From positions 1-63,375 of the forward strand of contig QBXH01000005.1 in NCBI GenBank assembly GCA_003283415.1: DNA of 63,375 nucleotides, in the 5' to 3' direction. Both the position numbers and the translations under genes were made by a program. The DNA comes from Prochlorococcus sp. AG-321-E21 (GTDB lineage: Bacteria; Cyanobacteriota; Cyanobacteriia; PCC-6307; Cyanobiaceae). This document shows, piece by piece, positions 7,647-16,794 of the stretch (positions within the stretch are counted from its first letter, which is position 1; each line of letters starts with the position of its first letter). The notes under the pieces are model-generated. The model did no database searches. It was not told the DNA's origin and saw only the letters and a program-made list of their open reading frames with translations.

Positions 7647-8351
7647 TTAATTTTGAGGTAATTTTTGTAAATCTAAAGTTTTCCCCATAACTACCAAAAT
7701 ATTTCCTCTCTCAAGAATATATTTTGCAGGAGGATTCACTGTTAATTGTTCCGCAGGACCAGCAGCGAGAACATTAACTAAATAATTTTTTCTTAAATTT
7801 AAATCTCTTAAGGATCTACCAATAAATTCTTCTGGTACTGTTATTTCATCTATTCCAGTTTGATTATCCAATTCTAATCTTTCAATAAGATTGGGTCTAA
7901 CCAGTTCTAAGCCTAATCTTTCACCTTGCATTCTAGAGGGGAAAACGACCTTATCAGCACCAACTCTTTTTAACATCTTTTCATGTAAGTCACTCGTGGC
8001 TCTCGCAATTACTCTTTTTACTTTTGTTCCTTCACTATCCTTAGCAATAAGAGTAGTAGTAATACTTGCTTCAATGGGCTCACTAATACCCACCACAACT
8101 GTATTCATCTCTAAAATACCTGATTCCTTCATTGATTCTTCATCAGTACAATCTATTACTCTTGCCTCAATAGAAGGTTCTAATTGTCTTAAATCATCAA
8201 TAGCCTTCTCAGAGGCATCTGCAGCTAAAACATCTACACCATTACTCATGAGTTCTCTACAAACAGCCGTTCCAAATCTGCCAACTCCTACAACTGCAAA
8301 AGTTAGAGCTTCCTCTTCTTTTTGTGGAGACCATTGCCACCAATCAGCCAT
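7647..8351 (-). CDS. trkA: TrkA/KtrA-type K+ channel regulatory subunit
   Basis: This cytosolic NAD(H)/nucleotide-binding RCK protein has 234 aa. The Rossmann motif VGVGRFGTAV (about residues 21-30) is followed by an acidic residue at the end of strand 2 (DVLAADASE), typical of RCK_N. The C-terminal RCK_C (TrkA-C) domain spans roughly 150-225. It gates a Trk/Ktr cation channel, and the TrkH-type membrane subunit is encoded directly upstream with an 18-base gap. The single RCK_N plus RCK_C layout is of KtrA type; classical E. coli TrkA is doubled. The order trkH-trkA on the minus strand suggests one operon. Confidence 0.88.
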   Translation of the reverse strand: MADWWQWSPQKEEEALTFAVVGVGRFGTAVCRELMSNGVDVLAADASEKAIDDLRQLEPSIEARVIDCTDEESMKESGILEMNTVVVGISEPIEASITTTLIAKDSEGTKVKRVIARATSDLHEKMLKRVGADKVVFPSRMQGERLGLELVRPNLIERLELDNQTGIDEITVPEEFIGRSLRDLNLRKNYLVNVLAAGPAEQLTVNPPAKYILERGNILVVMGKTLDLQKLPQN

Positions 8352-8369
8352 AATAAATTTAAGTAAAGA

Positions 8370-9773
8370 CTAAACATAAAGATCAGCTTTTGGATAGCCA
8401 ATTCTTTTTTGTTTCTCTATTCTACTCTTATAAAGAGACTGCCACAGGGCACTTAAAAGCAAAAGAATCCCAAGTCTCCCTACGAACATACCAATAATTA
8501 ATATAAATTGACCAAAATGATTTAATTTTGCTGTCAAACCGATATCAAAACCTACTGTTGCAAATGCAGAAATACATGTGAAAAGAATTTCTAGAAATGT
8601 AAATGATTCTTTTTTAATAAAAGTATTCGTAGTACTTAATAACATAGCCATCAAGATAACAAAAAGTAGAGAGCCAACAGTTATTCCAACTGCTTTCAAA
8701 ATAACTTTATCTGAAATTAATCTATTGCTGATAATTACATCTTTTTGCCCCCTTAACGTTGATCTAGTTGCTGCCATTAAGGCAATAAAAGTTGTAGTTT
8801 TGATTCCCCCACCAGTGCCTCCAGTGCTAGCTCCAATAAACATCAACGTCATTAATAGCAAGAGACCAGTATCTGATATTGAATTTAAAGATATTGGAAA
8901 ATTTGTAAATCCCGCTGTTCTTGCACTCACAGTCTCGAAAATAGATGATAAAACTTTCTCAAAGAAATTTAAATCACTAAAAAATTGACTATTTAGTAAA
9001 GTCTCTGTTACGAAAAAACCCAATGATCCGAAAATTATTAAGGAAAAACTAGTCCTAAGTACTAATCTAGAATGTAGGCTCAATTTTTTATATGAAAGAT
9101 TTTTTCTATTACTCCACACATCGTCAATAACTCTCCAACCAAGTCCTCCCATCACAATTAAAAAAATAAATACAATATTGACAACAAAATTAGATCGATA
9201 ATCTTGGAGGCTGTTAGACCATAAAGAAAAACCTGCATTGTTATATGCAGATATGCTGTGAAAAATTGCGGACCATAGTCTTTGCCAATTATTTTGAATA
9301 TCTAGAAACCCGAAAAAATATAATACTATTGCTCCAAAAGAAATAATAGAAGCGGCAGTAATAGCAATACTTTGAAAAGTTCTACCAATGCCACCAACAC
9401 CAAATTCATCGAGAGTCTTACCCTTATCCAATCTAGTTCTAAGCTGAGTACCTTTCACAACAAATCCTTGTAAGAAAGTAGTAATAGCCATAAGGCCTAA
9501 ACCACCTGATAAAAGCATTAAAGCCAAGAAAATTTGCCCAAAAATATTTAAATCAACTCCTACATCAATGATAGTTAACCCCGTAACAGTTATTGCAGAA
9601 GTAGATGTAAAGAATGCTTCCCACAAACCCACATCAGATGTAGAACATAATGGAGAACTCAAAATTAAGGTCCCAAAAATAATAATAATTAATCCTGTGA
9701 CAATTGTAAATTGAGGTACAGATAACTTTCTGTATATTTCTTTTAATTTATAAACAACGTTCTTTTTTTTCAC
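8370..9773 (-). CDS. TrkH/KtrB-type potassium (sodium) channel subunit
   Basis: This integral membrane protein of 467 aa has four M1-P-M2 repeats of the superfamily of K+ transporters. The four P-loop glycines are seen in SAITVTGL, AYNNAGF, ARTAGF and FATVGF, so the selectivity filter is intact. It assembles as a dimer with the RCK ring encoded next to it and imports K+ (Na+-coupled in KtrB-type systems, family knowledge). Its start lies 5 bases downstream of the SLC13-type gene, which strongly suggests co-transcription of three ion-transport genes. Confidence 0.9.
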   Translation of the reverse strand: MKKKNVVYKLKEIYRKLSVPQFTIVTGLIIIIFGTLILSSPLCSTSDVGLWEAFFTSTSAITVTGLTIIDVGVDLNIFGQIFLALMLLSGGLGLMAITTFLQGFVVKGTQLRTRLDKGKTLDEFGVGGIGRTFQSIAITAASIISFGAIVLYFFGFLDIQNNWQRLWSAIFHSISAYNNAGFSLWSNSLQDYRSNFVVNIVFIFLIVMGGLGWRVIDDVWSNRKNLSYKKLSLHSRLVLRTSFSLIIFGSLGFFVTETLLNSQFFSDLNFFEKVLSSIFETVSARTAGFTNFPISLNSISDTGLLLLMTLMFIGASTGGTGGGIKTTTFIALMAATRSTLRGQKDVIISNRLISDKVILKAVGITVGSLLFVILMAMLLSTTNTFIKKESFTFLEILFTCISAFATVGFDIGLTAKLNHFGQFILIIGMFVGRLGILLLLSALWQSLYKSRIEKQKRIGYPKADLYV

Positions 9774-9778
9774 TTTAT

Positions 9779-11587
9779 TTATTTAAAATTTAAAATTATC
9801 AACGCTGGCACAGTCAATGACATTATAAGTGTTAAACCCGCACCATATTTTGTAATATCAAAAAATCTATATCTCCCAGGTCCGTAAACCATTAAATTTG
9901 TTTGATAACCCATTGGAGTTAAGAATGATTGACTTGCACCGAACAATACAAGCATTATCAGGGCATTTGGTGAGATCCCCAGAACGCTTGAGAACTGAAT
10001 AACCACAGGCAATATCAGCGCAACAGAAGCAGCGTTACTTATAAATTGAGTAAGTATTACAGTAGCTACAAAAATTACTATTAAAGCAAAATAGAGTGGC
10101 ATTCCACTTAGGACAAAATCCAAATTTATAGCTATCAGATCAGCTAATCCAGTGACTTGCATAGCTACACTGAAACTTGATAATGAACCTAATAATAAAA
10201 TAATATCTAGCCTAATTGATCTTTGTATTTCTGCAGGACGCAAACATCCACAAGCAACCATCGCTATAACTGCTAAAAGAACTGCTCCTACTAATGGAAT
10301 ATTGGTTAAAGAAGGCAAAAAGACCATACCAATTGCAATTGCAATGGCAATTGGTTTTCTAATTATAAATGGTAAATCATCTTCAAATTGATCTAAAATT
10401 AATAAGTCATTACTTGCTTGCAGACCTCTTATTGAGTCTAAAGGGGCCTGAAGTAATAAGACATCTCCTGCTCTCAAAACGGCTTGACCTAATCTTTCCT
10501 GTACAGTCTGTTGACCTCTTCTGAGGGCTAAAACTGTTGCGTTATGGCGCTGCCTAAATCTTAGTTCTCTCAAACTTGCTCCTGCTAAAGTTGATCCTGA
10601 AGGAAGCAAAGCCTCGAAAGTTTTGGTACCTTCTTCAGTAGAAAGAAGATTAGTCCCGCCAATAGATCTCTTATTTTCAGCTAACAAAATTGTATGTTCT
10701 TGTTGTAATCGCAATAAATCCGCCCTAGTAACACGTACTATCAATCTATCTTCAGGCTCAAATTTCCGATCTGCAAGAGGAGGTAGTATTACTTTTCCGT
10801 TTCTTTGCAGCTCAAGAACATCAACATCAAATCTTCTTTGTAATCTACTATTTCTTACTGATTGACCAACTAATTCAGAGGAAGAAGGAATGGTAACTTC
10901 TGTAAAATAAATATTCATACTTCCATTTTTAATAAAATCTTTATTTCTTCCTCTATCAGGCAAAAGAACATCAGAGACAAAGATTATATATGTTGTGCCT
11001 ATTAACCAAACTGGAATCCCTATTGAAGTCAAGCTAAATAATTCAAGAGCCCCATAGCCTAATTGCTGACTAATATCACTTACTAGCAAATTTACTGAGC
11101 TACCTAATAATGTAAGTGTTCCGCCTAATAGAGTCGCAAAAGATAAAGGTAAAAGGACTTTGGAAGGTGAAATATTTCGTCGTTCACACCAGCCTTCAAT
11201 CAAAGGTAAAAGAGATGCTACCACTGGCGTATTAGGAACTATCCCAGATATCGGAGCTATTAAAAAAGTTATAAGTAAAATTAATCTTCTAGGAGTTTTA
11301 ATATTTTCAGAGGAGATAAGCTCCCTTACTCTGTCTAACGCACCACTTTTAAATAATGCAGATGATACTGCAAATAAACCCATCAAAGTGATTAAAGATG
11401 GGCTTCCAAATCCAGATAAGGCTTTTTCAGGGGTTAGAACTCCAGTGACAATAAATATTCCAACGCATAATAAACCAGTTAATTCAGGCGCTATAGTATT
11501 TCTTATAAATAAAATTATTGAAAGAAATAAAACTAATACTGTTATTAGTGCATCTAAATTATTGCTAAAAAAAGAAATTAGATTCAT
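9779..11587 (-). CDS. SLC13/DASS-type anion permease with two RCK_C domains
   Basis: This membrane protein of 602 aa has about ten hydrophobic helices split by a cytosolic insert of roughly 190 residues. The insert contains two TrkA-C (RCK_C) domains in tandem (about 225-300 and 323-395). Both show the pattern of a G-x-S/T-L-x-x-L-x-x-R-x-R segment followed by V-L-x-L-x-R. The C-terminal half has the SNAASVALILPV motif of the divalent anion:Na+ symporters. Known cyanobacterial relatives are annotated as sulfate or dicarboxylate transporters. The substrate here is unproven. It is the first gene of the minus-strand ion-transport group. Confidence 0.82.
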   Translation of the reverse strand: MNLISFFSNNLDALITVLVLFLSIILFIRNTIAPELTGLLCVGIFIVTGVLTPEKALSGFGSPSLITLMGLFAVSSALFKSGALDRVRELISSENIKTPRRLILLITFLIAPISGIVPNTPVVASLLPLIEGWCERRNISPSKVLLPLSFATLLGGTLTLLGSSVNLLVSDISQQLGYGALELFSLTSIGIPVWLIGTTYIIFVSDVLLPDRGRNKDFIKNGSMNIYFTEVTIPSSSELVGQSVRNSRLQRRFDVDVLELQRNGKVILPPLADRKFEPEDRLIVRVTRADLLRLQQEHTILLAENKRSIGGTNLLSTEEGTKTFEALLPSGSTLAGASLRELRFRQRHNATVLALRRGQQTVQERLGQAVLRAGDVLLLQAPLDSIRGLQASNDLLILDQFEDDLPFIIRKPIAIAIAIGMVFLPSLTNIPLVGAVLLAVIAMVACGCLRPAEIQRSIRLDIILLLGSLSSFSVAMQVTGLADLIAINLDFVLSGMPLYFALIVIFVATVILTQFISNAASVALILPVVIQFSSVLGISPNALIMLVLFGASQSFLTPMGYQTNLMVYGPGRYRFFDITKYGAGLTLIMSLTVPALIILNFK

Positions 11588-11646
11588 ATCAAACTTATTT
11601 AACCCAATATACCTATAAACAATATGCCAATAAAGTTTAAACTTAT

Positions 11647-12831
11647 TTACGGCTTATTATTAATAAAGTTGTTTATTATAGATTTTTTTTGAAATAACCA
11701 AGAAGCTGCAGATTTTAAGCTTTTACTAATATCAGGCATTTTTGAAGAATAAATCAATCTTCTTGCCTCAAATGCCAATTTCCCTGATAAAGTCACACCT
11801 AAAGCAGAAATAGATGCTTCACCAATTCCTAAACTAATCATTTCACCATTGTCTTCAAAATTAAAAGGTTTAAGATCTTTTTCTTGAAAGAGTAGATCGA
11901 TATTTTTAGCAAGATGATTTCCTTGTTGCATTGCAACTTGAGCGGTCAAAGGCAAATCCTCCATACCTTTAATGATTGAAATGTCTCCAATAGCAAAAGA
12001 ATTTTCATAATTATTTATCTGAAATTTTTCATTCACTAGAATTCTGCCGTTTTTTTGTATGACATGTTCGTTAATGTAGGAGAGATTAGGTTTTACCCCA
12101 GCAGTCCAAATCACAACATCTTGATCCAATTCTTTAATCTCAGAATTATCCAAAATACTAATTTTTTGATCTGAAATTTCTTGAACAGTTGAATTTAAAA
12201 GAACATTTATTTTTCTTCTTTCTAAAGCTTTCTCGGCTTCTTCTTGATTAAAAATCTTGTTTCGACCTAGAATTTCATTAGACCTTTCAATAATATTTAT
12301 ATTAAATTTATTTAAATATGTATCATGAATTTTGCATGCGATCTCAACCCCAGAAGGACCAGCTCCAATTACAAATAAGTTGTTCTTTGTTTTGTTATTC
12401 TGAATTTTTTGTAAAAACAACTTTACCTTTTTAAGGTCATTTAAATTATTAAAAAAATAACAATTTTCATCCACACCTTTCACTGAAAAATTATTAGATA
12501 CTGAGCCTGTACAAAGAATCAAACATTCATAACCTAAAGTTAAATCATCACAAAATTCGAGCATCTTTTCATCAAATCGAATTTTAGTTAAACAATTTCT
12601 AAGAAAAGTAATACCTAAGTTTGAAAATATATTTGAAAATTCAGGAGCAGTCTCCCACATTGATAATTCTTCGCTTAAAACTTCATACATTAAAGGTTTA
12701 AATATGAAATTTGCTTCAGAATCAACGACTAGAATTGGCAAAGAAGGATTAATTCTTTTTAAGTTTGAAGCAACTGTCATACCCCCAAAGCCAGCGCCAA
12801 CTATTACTATTGGTTTTTTTATTGATTTCAT
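11647..12831 (-). CDS. NDH-2-like FAD-dependent pyridine nucleotide oxidoreductase
   Basis: This flavoprotein of 394 aa has two Rossmann folds. The FAD-binding one at the N-terminus is IVGAGFGGMTVASNL (about 9-23). The NAD(P)H-binding one begins VIGAGPSGVEIA (about 154-165). A second FAD contact, NSFAIGDIS, lies near 280. Length and order match type II NADH dehydrogenase or related quinone reductases, which oxidise NAD(P)H without pumping protons and work on the membrane face. The C-terminal tail is moderately hydrophobic and could provide membrane attachment (inference). Electron donor and acceptor cannot be fixed from sequence. Confidence 0.82.
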   Translation of the reverse strand: MKSIKKPIVIVGAGFGGMTVASNLKRINPSLPILVVDSEANFIFKPLMYEVLSEELSMWETAPEFSNIFSNLGITFLRNCLTKIRFDEKMLEFCDDLTLGYECLILCTGSVSNNFSVKGVDENCYFFNNLNDLKKVKLFLQKIQNNKTKNNLFVIGAGPSGVEIACKIHDTYLNKFNINIIERSNEILGRNKIFNQEEAEKALERRKINVLLNSTVQEISDQKISILDNSEIKELDQDVVIWTAGVKPNLSYINEHVIQKNGRILVNEKFQINNYENSFAIGDISIIKGMEDLPLTAQVAMQQGNHLAKNIDLLFQEKDLKPFNFEDNGEMISLGIGEASISALGVTLSGKLAFEARRLIYSSKMPDISKSLKSAASWLFQKKSIINNFINNKP

Positions 12832-12926
12832 GAAGGATATATTGTTAAACCTAAATGTACTATTAAATTAAACGAATAATATTCAAACTGAGCGAAATAA
12901 CCTCTAATCCCTAACTACCTTTGATA

Positions 12927-13649
12927 ATGATTGAGAAAACGTTAGAAAGTATTCAACTTAATTTAGAAGGCAATAATAGAATTTTAAAAGATATGACTCC
13001 CAAAGAAATAATATTATGGGGTTATAAAAACTTTGATAATCACTTTGCTATTACAACAAGCTTTGGGATACAGTCATCAGTTCTTTTACATATGGTGCAT
13101 AAATGCTCACTACAAAAAAAAATTAAGGTTTTCTGGATAGATACAGGTTATTTACCATCAGAGACTTATAAATATGCAGATAGACTAATTAATGATTTAT
13201 CTTTAGAAATTGAGGTTTTACAAAGTGAATTATCTCCAGCCAGAATGGAATCACTTTATGGGAAACTTTGGGAAACAAATCAATCTAGTGATTTAGATAA
13301 ATACCATGACATAAGAAAAATCAAACCGTTGGAAAATGCTCTTGATAAACACGATATATTTTGCTGGGCTAGTGGTGTTAGATCGGAGCAAACGAATAAT
13401 AGGAATAAAATGAAATTTATTGACGTAATCCGCAAACGACTTTCTTTAAGGCCTTTACTTAACTGGAAAAATAAAGATGTTTTTTATTATATGAAGGAGA
13501 ATCAATTACCATCCCACCCACTTTTCTTAAAAGGTTATTCAACTGTAGGAGATTGGCATTCCAGCTCTCCTGATAGTATCGATAAAAAAGACAGATCAAC
13601 AAGATTTGGCGGCATAAAGCAAGAATGTGGAATTCATATGGAAAATTAA
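12927..13649 (+). CDS. cysH: Phosphoadenylyl-sulfate reductase CysH
   Basis: This enzyme reduces PAPS to sulfite with thioredoxin, in assimilatory sulfate reduction (240 aa). It has the PP-loop-type start TTSFGIQSSVLLHM, the WIDTGYLPSETY region, SGVRSEQ (about 152-158), and the C-terminal ECGIH motif carrying the catalytic cysteine. The CC...CxxC cysteines that hold a 4Fe-4S cluster in APS reductases are missing, so PAPS rather than APS is the expected substrate (family rule). The ATG at 12927 is preferred over a TTG at 12921. It is divergent from the NDH-2-like gene and followed after 17 bases by coaX. Confidence 0.92.
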   Translation: MIEKTLESIQLNLEGNNRILKDMTPKEIILWGYKNFDNHFAITTSFGIQSSVLLHMVHKCSLQKKIKVFWIDTGYLPSETYKYADRLINDLSLEIEVLQSELSPARMESLYGKLWETNQSSDLDKYHDIRKIKPLENALDKHDIFCWASGVRSEQTNNRNKMKFIDVIRKRLSLRPLLNWKNKDVFYYMKENQLPSHPLFLKGYSTVGDWHSSSPDSIDKKDRSTRFGGIKQECGIHMEN

Positions 13650-13666
13650 ATTTCTTTTTCAGGACT

Positions 13667-14347
13667 ATGATCAATGATATTAATTTTTTATTAGTTGGTA
13701 ATAGCAGGCTTCACTGGGCAGAAAATTTGCAAACTAAATATAGATTTTTTCACACACAAAGAGATAATAAAGTGCCTCACAATATCAATTTAAATACTTT
13801 AATTTGGGCATCAGTAGGAAAATTACCAGATTTGTCTCTTAAGCAAGAAAATGAAATCTCAACTCAAGATATTAAATTAAAAAACCTTCCAGATCATTTT
13901 GGGGTTGATAGAGCTCTTGGTTGTTTGGGAGCTTTAAAAATAATAGAGAACCCCTCTAGAAAAGAACTATTAATAGCAGATTTCGGCACAACTTTATCTC
14001 TTACTAAGTTAACTGCACAAGGCTCTATTATCGGTGGGCAAATTACACCCGGTTTTCTTACACAGCTAAAGTCTATGGAAAAATTTACCAAGAATCTCAA
14101 ATCTCCTAAAAAGTACGATATCCCTATTCAAGATTTTTTAATTAATACAAAAGATTCAATGTTAAAAGGTGTATCTAACTCTCTAATGGGTGTAATTAAT
14201 TTATCATTTAACCCTACAAAAGATATTTTGATTATGTGCGGAGGTGACTCTGAATTAATTGGTAATCTATTTAAGCAAAAAAATGCAGAAATTATCATCG
14301 CTCCAAATTTAGTGATGCAAGGCATGATCACACACTTTAATCATTAA
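13667..14347 (+). CDS. coaX: Type III pantothenate kinase CoaX
   Basis: This enzyme phosphorylates pantothenate, the first step of CoA synthesis (226 aa). Type III (ASKHA-fold) signatures are present: FLLVGNSRLHWA at the N-terminus, FGVDRALG, DFGTTLSL and GGQITPGF. The classic D-x-GTAxT reads DFGTTLS here, a tolerable variation. The frame is open upstream into cysH, but the ATG at 13667 gives the right family start and leaves a 17-base gap with an AGGA element. It is probably translated as an operon with cysH. CoA supply is also served by the coaE gene 33 kb away in this window. Confidence 0.85.
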   Translation: MINDINFLLVGNSRLHWAENLQTKYRFFHTQRDNKVPHNINLNTLIWASVGKLPDLSLKQENEISTQDIKLKNLPDHFGVDRALGCLGALKIIENPSRKELLIADFGTTLSLTKLTAQGSIIGGQITPGFLTQLKSMEKFTKNLKSPKKYDIPIQDFLINTKDSMLKGVSNSLMGVINLSFNPTKDILIMCGGDSELIGNLFKQKNAEIIIAPNLVMQGMITHFNH

Positions 14348-14352
14348 GATAT

Positions 14353-14820
14353 TTACCTTAATCCTAAATCTGAAATAATGTAGTCTGCCATTATAGCTGC
14401 TTTAACCTTTAGGTAAATTTTTTCAACTTTGCCATCAGTATCAATTAAAAAAGTATTTCTCATCATTCCCATATATTCCTTTCCCATAAATTTTTTAAGG
14501 CCAAAACTGTCATAATCAGAAGAAACTTGAAAAGGTTCAGGGTCAGTCAAGAGAACAAAAGGCAAGTCAAATTTTTGGATGAATTTCTGATGTGAAGTGG
14601 CACTATCTTTACTAATTCCAAGAACTACAAAATTATTTTCCTTAAGTAAATCCCAATTTTCTTTAAAATTACAAGCCTCTTTAGTACAACCTGGGGTATT
14701 ATCTTTTGGATAAAAATATAGTATTATTCTTTTACCTTTAAAGTCTTTTAAAGATACATCTTTTTCAAAAGAGTCTTTTAAATTAAAATCTGGTGCTTTA
14801 TCACCAACCTTGAGAGCCAT
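14353..14820 (-). CDS. bcp: Peroxiredoxin Q (Bcp family)
   Basis: This thioredoxin-dependent peroxidase of 155 aa reduces H2O2 and lipid hydroperoxides. The peroxidatic and resolving cysteines are C45 and C50 in NTPGCTKEACNF, the atypical 2-Cys spacing of PrxQ/BCP. The start VGDKAPDFNL is the standard family opening, which fixes the ATG at 14820 although the frame continues open upstream. The product is cytosolic or thylakoid-associated by family precedent. Its start codon shares one base with that of the divergent phosphopantetheinyl transferase, so its promoter must lie inside that gene. Confidence 0.93.
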   Translation of the reverse strand: MALKVGDKAPDFNLKDSFEKDVSLKDFKGKRIILYFYPKDNTPGCTKEACNFKENWDLLKENNFVVLGISKDSATSHQKFIQKFDLPFVLLTDPEPFQVSSDYDSFGLKKFMGKEYMGMMRNTFLIDTDGKVEKIYLKVKAAIMADYIISDLGLR

Positions 14821-15476
14821 TGAAATTATTAAATAACTATGAGTATAAAATACCAAAAATCTGGTTTCATGAGATAAAAGGTGCACAAGATGTTGCAACA
14901 ATGAAAGAACTTGAAATCGCAAATAAGCTTTCTAGCCATCGAGCAAATATTTTTTTAGAAAGCAGAGCTTATATAAGACAATGTTTGGGAAATCTTTTCA
15001 ATATAAATCCATTAGAGGTACCCATAATTGCAAATCCAGGAGAACCTCCTGAATTACCAAAAGGGATGGGGCATTGTAGTTTTAGTCATTGCGATGATGC
15101 GATTATATTAGTTTGGCATGAAAAAAAAATTGGGATTGATATTGAGAGACTTGATAGAGATTTCAATTATGCAAAATTAGCGAAAAAATATTTCTTCAAA
15201 TCAAATAGTTCAAATACTACGAGCGAATCATATAAAAACTCCATCTTAAATCAATGGTGTGCTGTTGAGGCAGCTATAAAATGGGATCATGGAAAGTTAG
15301 CTGAAGATATAAAGGAATGGCAATATTCTGAAAATGCCAAAATGCTATTTCATAAAAAGAAGAAACTGGAGTTAAAATTTACCCAAATTAACCTATATAA
15401 ATGGACTATCTCTTTAGCCTATAAAGATCTCTCTCACTTTATACCTAATATTATTTGCAGCTCAAAAATGGTCTAA
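14820..15476 (+). CDS. 4'-phosphopantetheinyl transferase (Sfp/HetI type)
   Basis: This protein of 218 aa transfers phosphopantetheine from CoA to acyl-carrier proteins. It shows the Mg2+-binding GIDIE motif with D107 and E109, and the downstream W-x3-E-A-x3-K motif WCAVEAAIK (E150, K154). At the position of the usual lysine before E150 there is a valine (V149), a deviation from the textbook KEA. The FSHCDD segment (about 88-93) fits the CoA-binding loop. The TTG start at 14820 is inferred because the family N-terminus (IPKIWFHEIKG) begins right after it and the next ATG, at 14901, would delete it. Its 3' end overlaps the convergent AAA ATPase gene by 4 bases. Confidence 0.8.
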   Translation: MKLLNNYEYKIPKIWFHEIKGAQDVATMKELEIANKLSSHRANIFLESRAYIRQCLGNLFNINPLEVPIIANPGEPPELPKGMGHCSFSHCDDAIILVWHEKKIGIDIERLDRDFNYAKLAKKYFFKSNSSNTTSESYKNSILNQWCAVEAAIKWDHGKLAEDIKEWQYSENAKMLFHKKKKLELKFTQINLYKWTISLAYKDLSHFIPNIICSSKMV

Positions 15477-16759
15477 CTTTTTTTTTTACGTAAATCTTCA
15501 TATTTATTTTTTTCCCATCCAGAATCTTTTGGTTCCCAAAACTTCATTCCTTTTAAATCTATTGGCATATATTCTTGTTGTAACCAGTTCCCTTGATAAT
15601 TGTGCGGATTTAAGTAATTACTAGCATTATTTTTCAGATGATTGGGGACTAACGATACATTAGTAGCCTTAATTGCTTCTACCGCTTTAAAAATTGATTT
15701 AGTACTATTACTCTTTGGAGAAATTGCTAAGTATAAAGAAGCTTGTGAAAGAAAAAATAATCCTTCAGGGAAACCAACTCGATCAAAAGCATCACAACAT
15801 GATTTCACAACAACTATTGCATTGGGATCTGCAAGACCTATATCCTCAGAAGCCGAAATCAAAAGTCTTCTAAAAATAAAATTTGGATCTTCACCAGCTT
15901 CCACCATATTGGCAAGCCAATATAAAGTCGCATCTGGATCTGAGCCTCTAATAGATTTTATAAATGCACTAATAACATCAAAATGATTTTGTCCATTTTT
16001 GTCATAAACAATATTTTTCTTTTGGATTGAATCTTCAGCAATTGGGAGATCAATAACAATTAAGTTTTCTTTATTTTCCTTTGTAATACTAATACCTAAC
16101 TCTAAAGCATTTATGAGATTCCTCGCATCGCCTCCTGAAAATTTTATTAAATGATTAATTGCCTCCTCTTTTATTTCAATTACTTTGGAATCTTGAAGGC
16201 ACGAATAATAATTTATTACTTTATCAATTATTTTCTTCAAATCATTTTTATTTAAAGGAAGTAACGAGAAAATACGAGCTCGACTTATTAAAGCTTTATT
16301 TACGGCAAAGAAAGGATTTTCTGTTGTAGCACCAATAAAAGTAATGGTACCATTTTCAATTGAGGGCAATAAAGCATCTTGTTGAACTGAGGTGAATCTA
16401 TGTACCTCGTCAATAAATAAAATTGTTTTCCTATTAGAACTACGTAACCTTTCCTTCGCATTAGCTATTTGAGTTCTTAACTCCTTAATACTCGAAAGAA
16501 CAGCATTCAACTTTATTAATGAGGAACGAGTATTAGAAGATATAATCTCAATTAAAGTTGTTTTACCAACACCAGGTGGTCCAGAAAAAATAATATTTCC
16601 TACCTTATCATTCAAGATTGCATTTCTCAATAAAGAATTATGTCCTAAAATTAGTTCTTGACCGAAAAAGTCATCTAAATTTTTTGGTCTTAATTTATCC
16701 GCTAATGGCGCGTTACTTACTATTGGATAAGTATTGCTAAATAAATTATCTGACTCCAT
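15473..16759 (-). CDS. RarA/MgsA-type AAA+ ATPase
   Basis: This replication-fork maintenance ATPase has 428 aa and is related to clamp loaders and RuvB. Visible motifs are an N-terminal LADKLRPKNLDDFFGQE (box II), Walker A GPPGVGKTT (about 60-68), Walker B TILFIDEVHRF, sensor 1 FIGATTENP and the C-terminal MgsA domain with GSDPDATLYWLANM. The family acts with SSB at stalled forks (family knowledge). The C-terminus is basic (KNKYEDLRKKKS). The gene is single, with a conventional ATG at 16759, 35 bases from pgm on the same strand. Confidence 0.9.
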   Translation of the reverse strand: MESDNLFSNTYPIVSNAPLADKLRPKNLDDFFGQELILGHNSLLRNAILNDKVGNIIFSGPPGVGKTTLIEIISSNTRSSLIKLNAVLSSIKELRTQIANAKERLRSSNRKTILFIDEVHRFTSVQQDALLPSIENGTITFIGATTENPFFAVNKALISRARIFSLLPLNKNDLKKIIDKVINYYSCLQDSKVIEIKEEAINHLIKFSGGDARNLINALELGISITKENKENLIVIDLPIAEDSIQKKNIVYDKNGQNHFDVISAFIKSIRGSDPDATLYWLANMVEAGEDPNFIFRRLLISASEDIGLADPNAIVVVKSCCDAFDRVGFPEGLFFLSQASLYLAISPKSNSTKSIFKAVEAIKATNVSLVPNHLKNNASNYLNPHNYQGNWLQQEYMPIDLKGMKFWEPKDSGWEKNKYEDLRKKKS

Positions 16760-16794
16760 GTTTTTTAATCTAACGAATAAATCATTTTTAAAAA

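Noticed and set aside
7891..8373. 160-aa plus-strand frame opposite trkA
   Set aside because: The minus strand encodes a complete RCK protein with its Rossmann motif. The plus frame is a codon-bias shadow.
11160..11618. 152-aa plus-strand frame opposite the SLC13 gene
   Set aside because: It lies antisense to conserved transmembrane helices and has no start signal or family features.
14821..14922. N-terminal extension of PrxQ to 14922
   Set aside because: The extra residues have no family match; the standard opening begins at the ATG at 14820.
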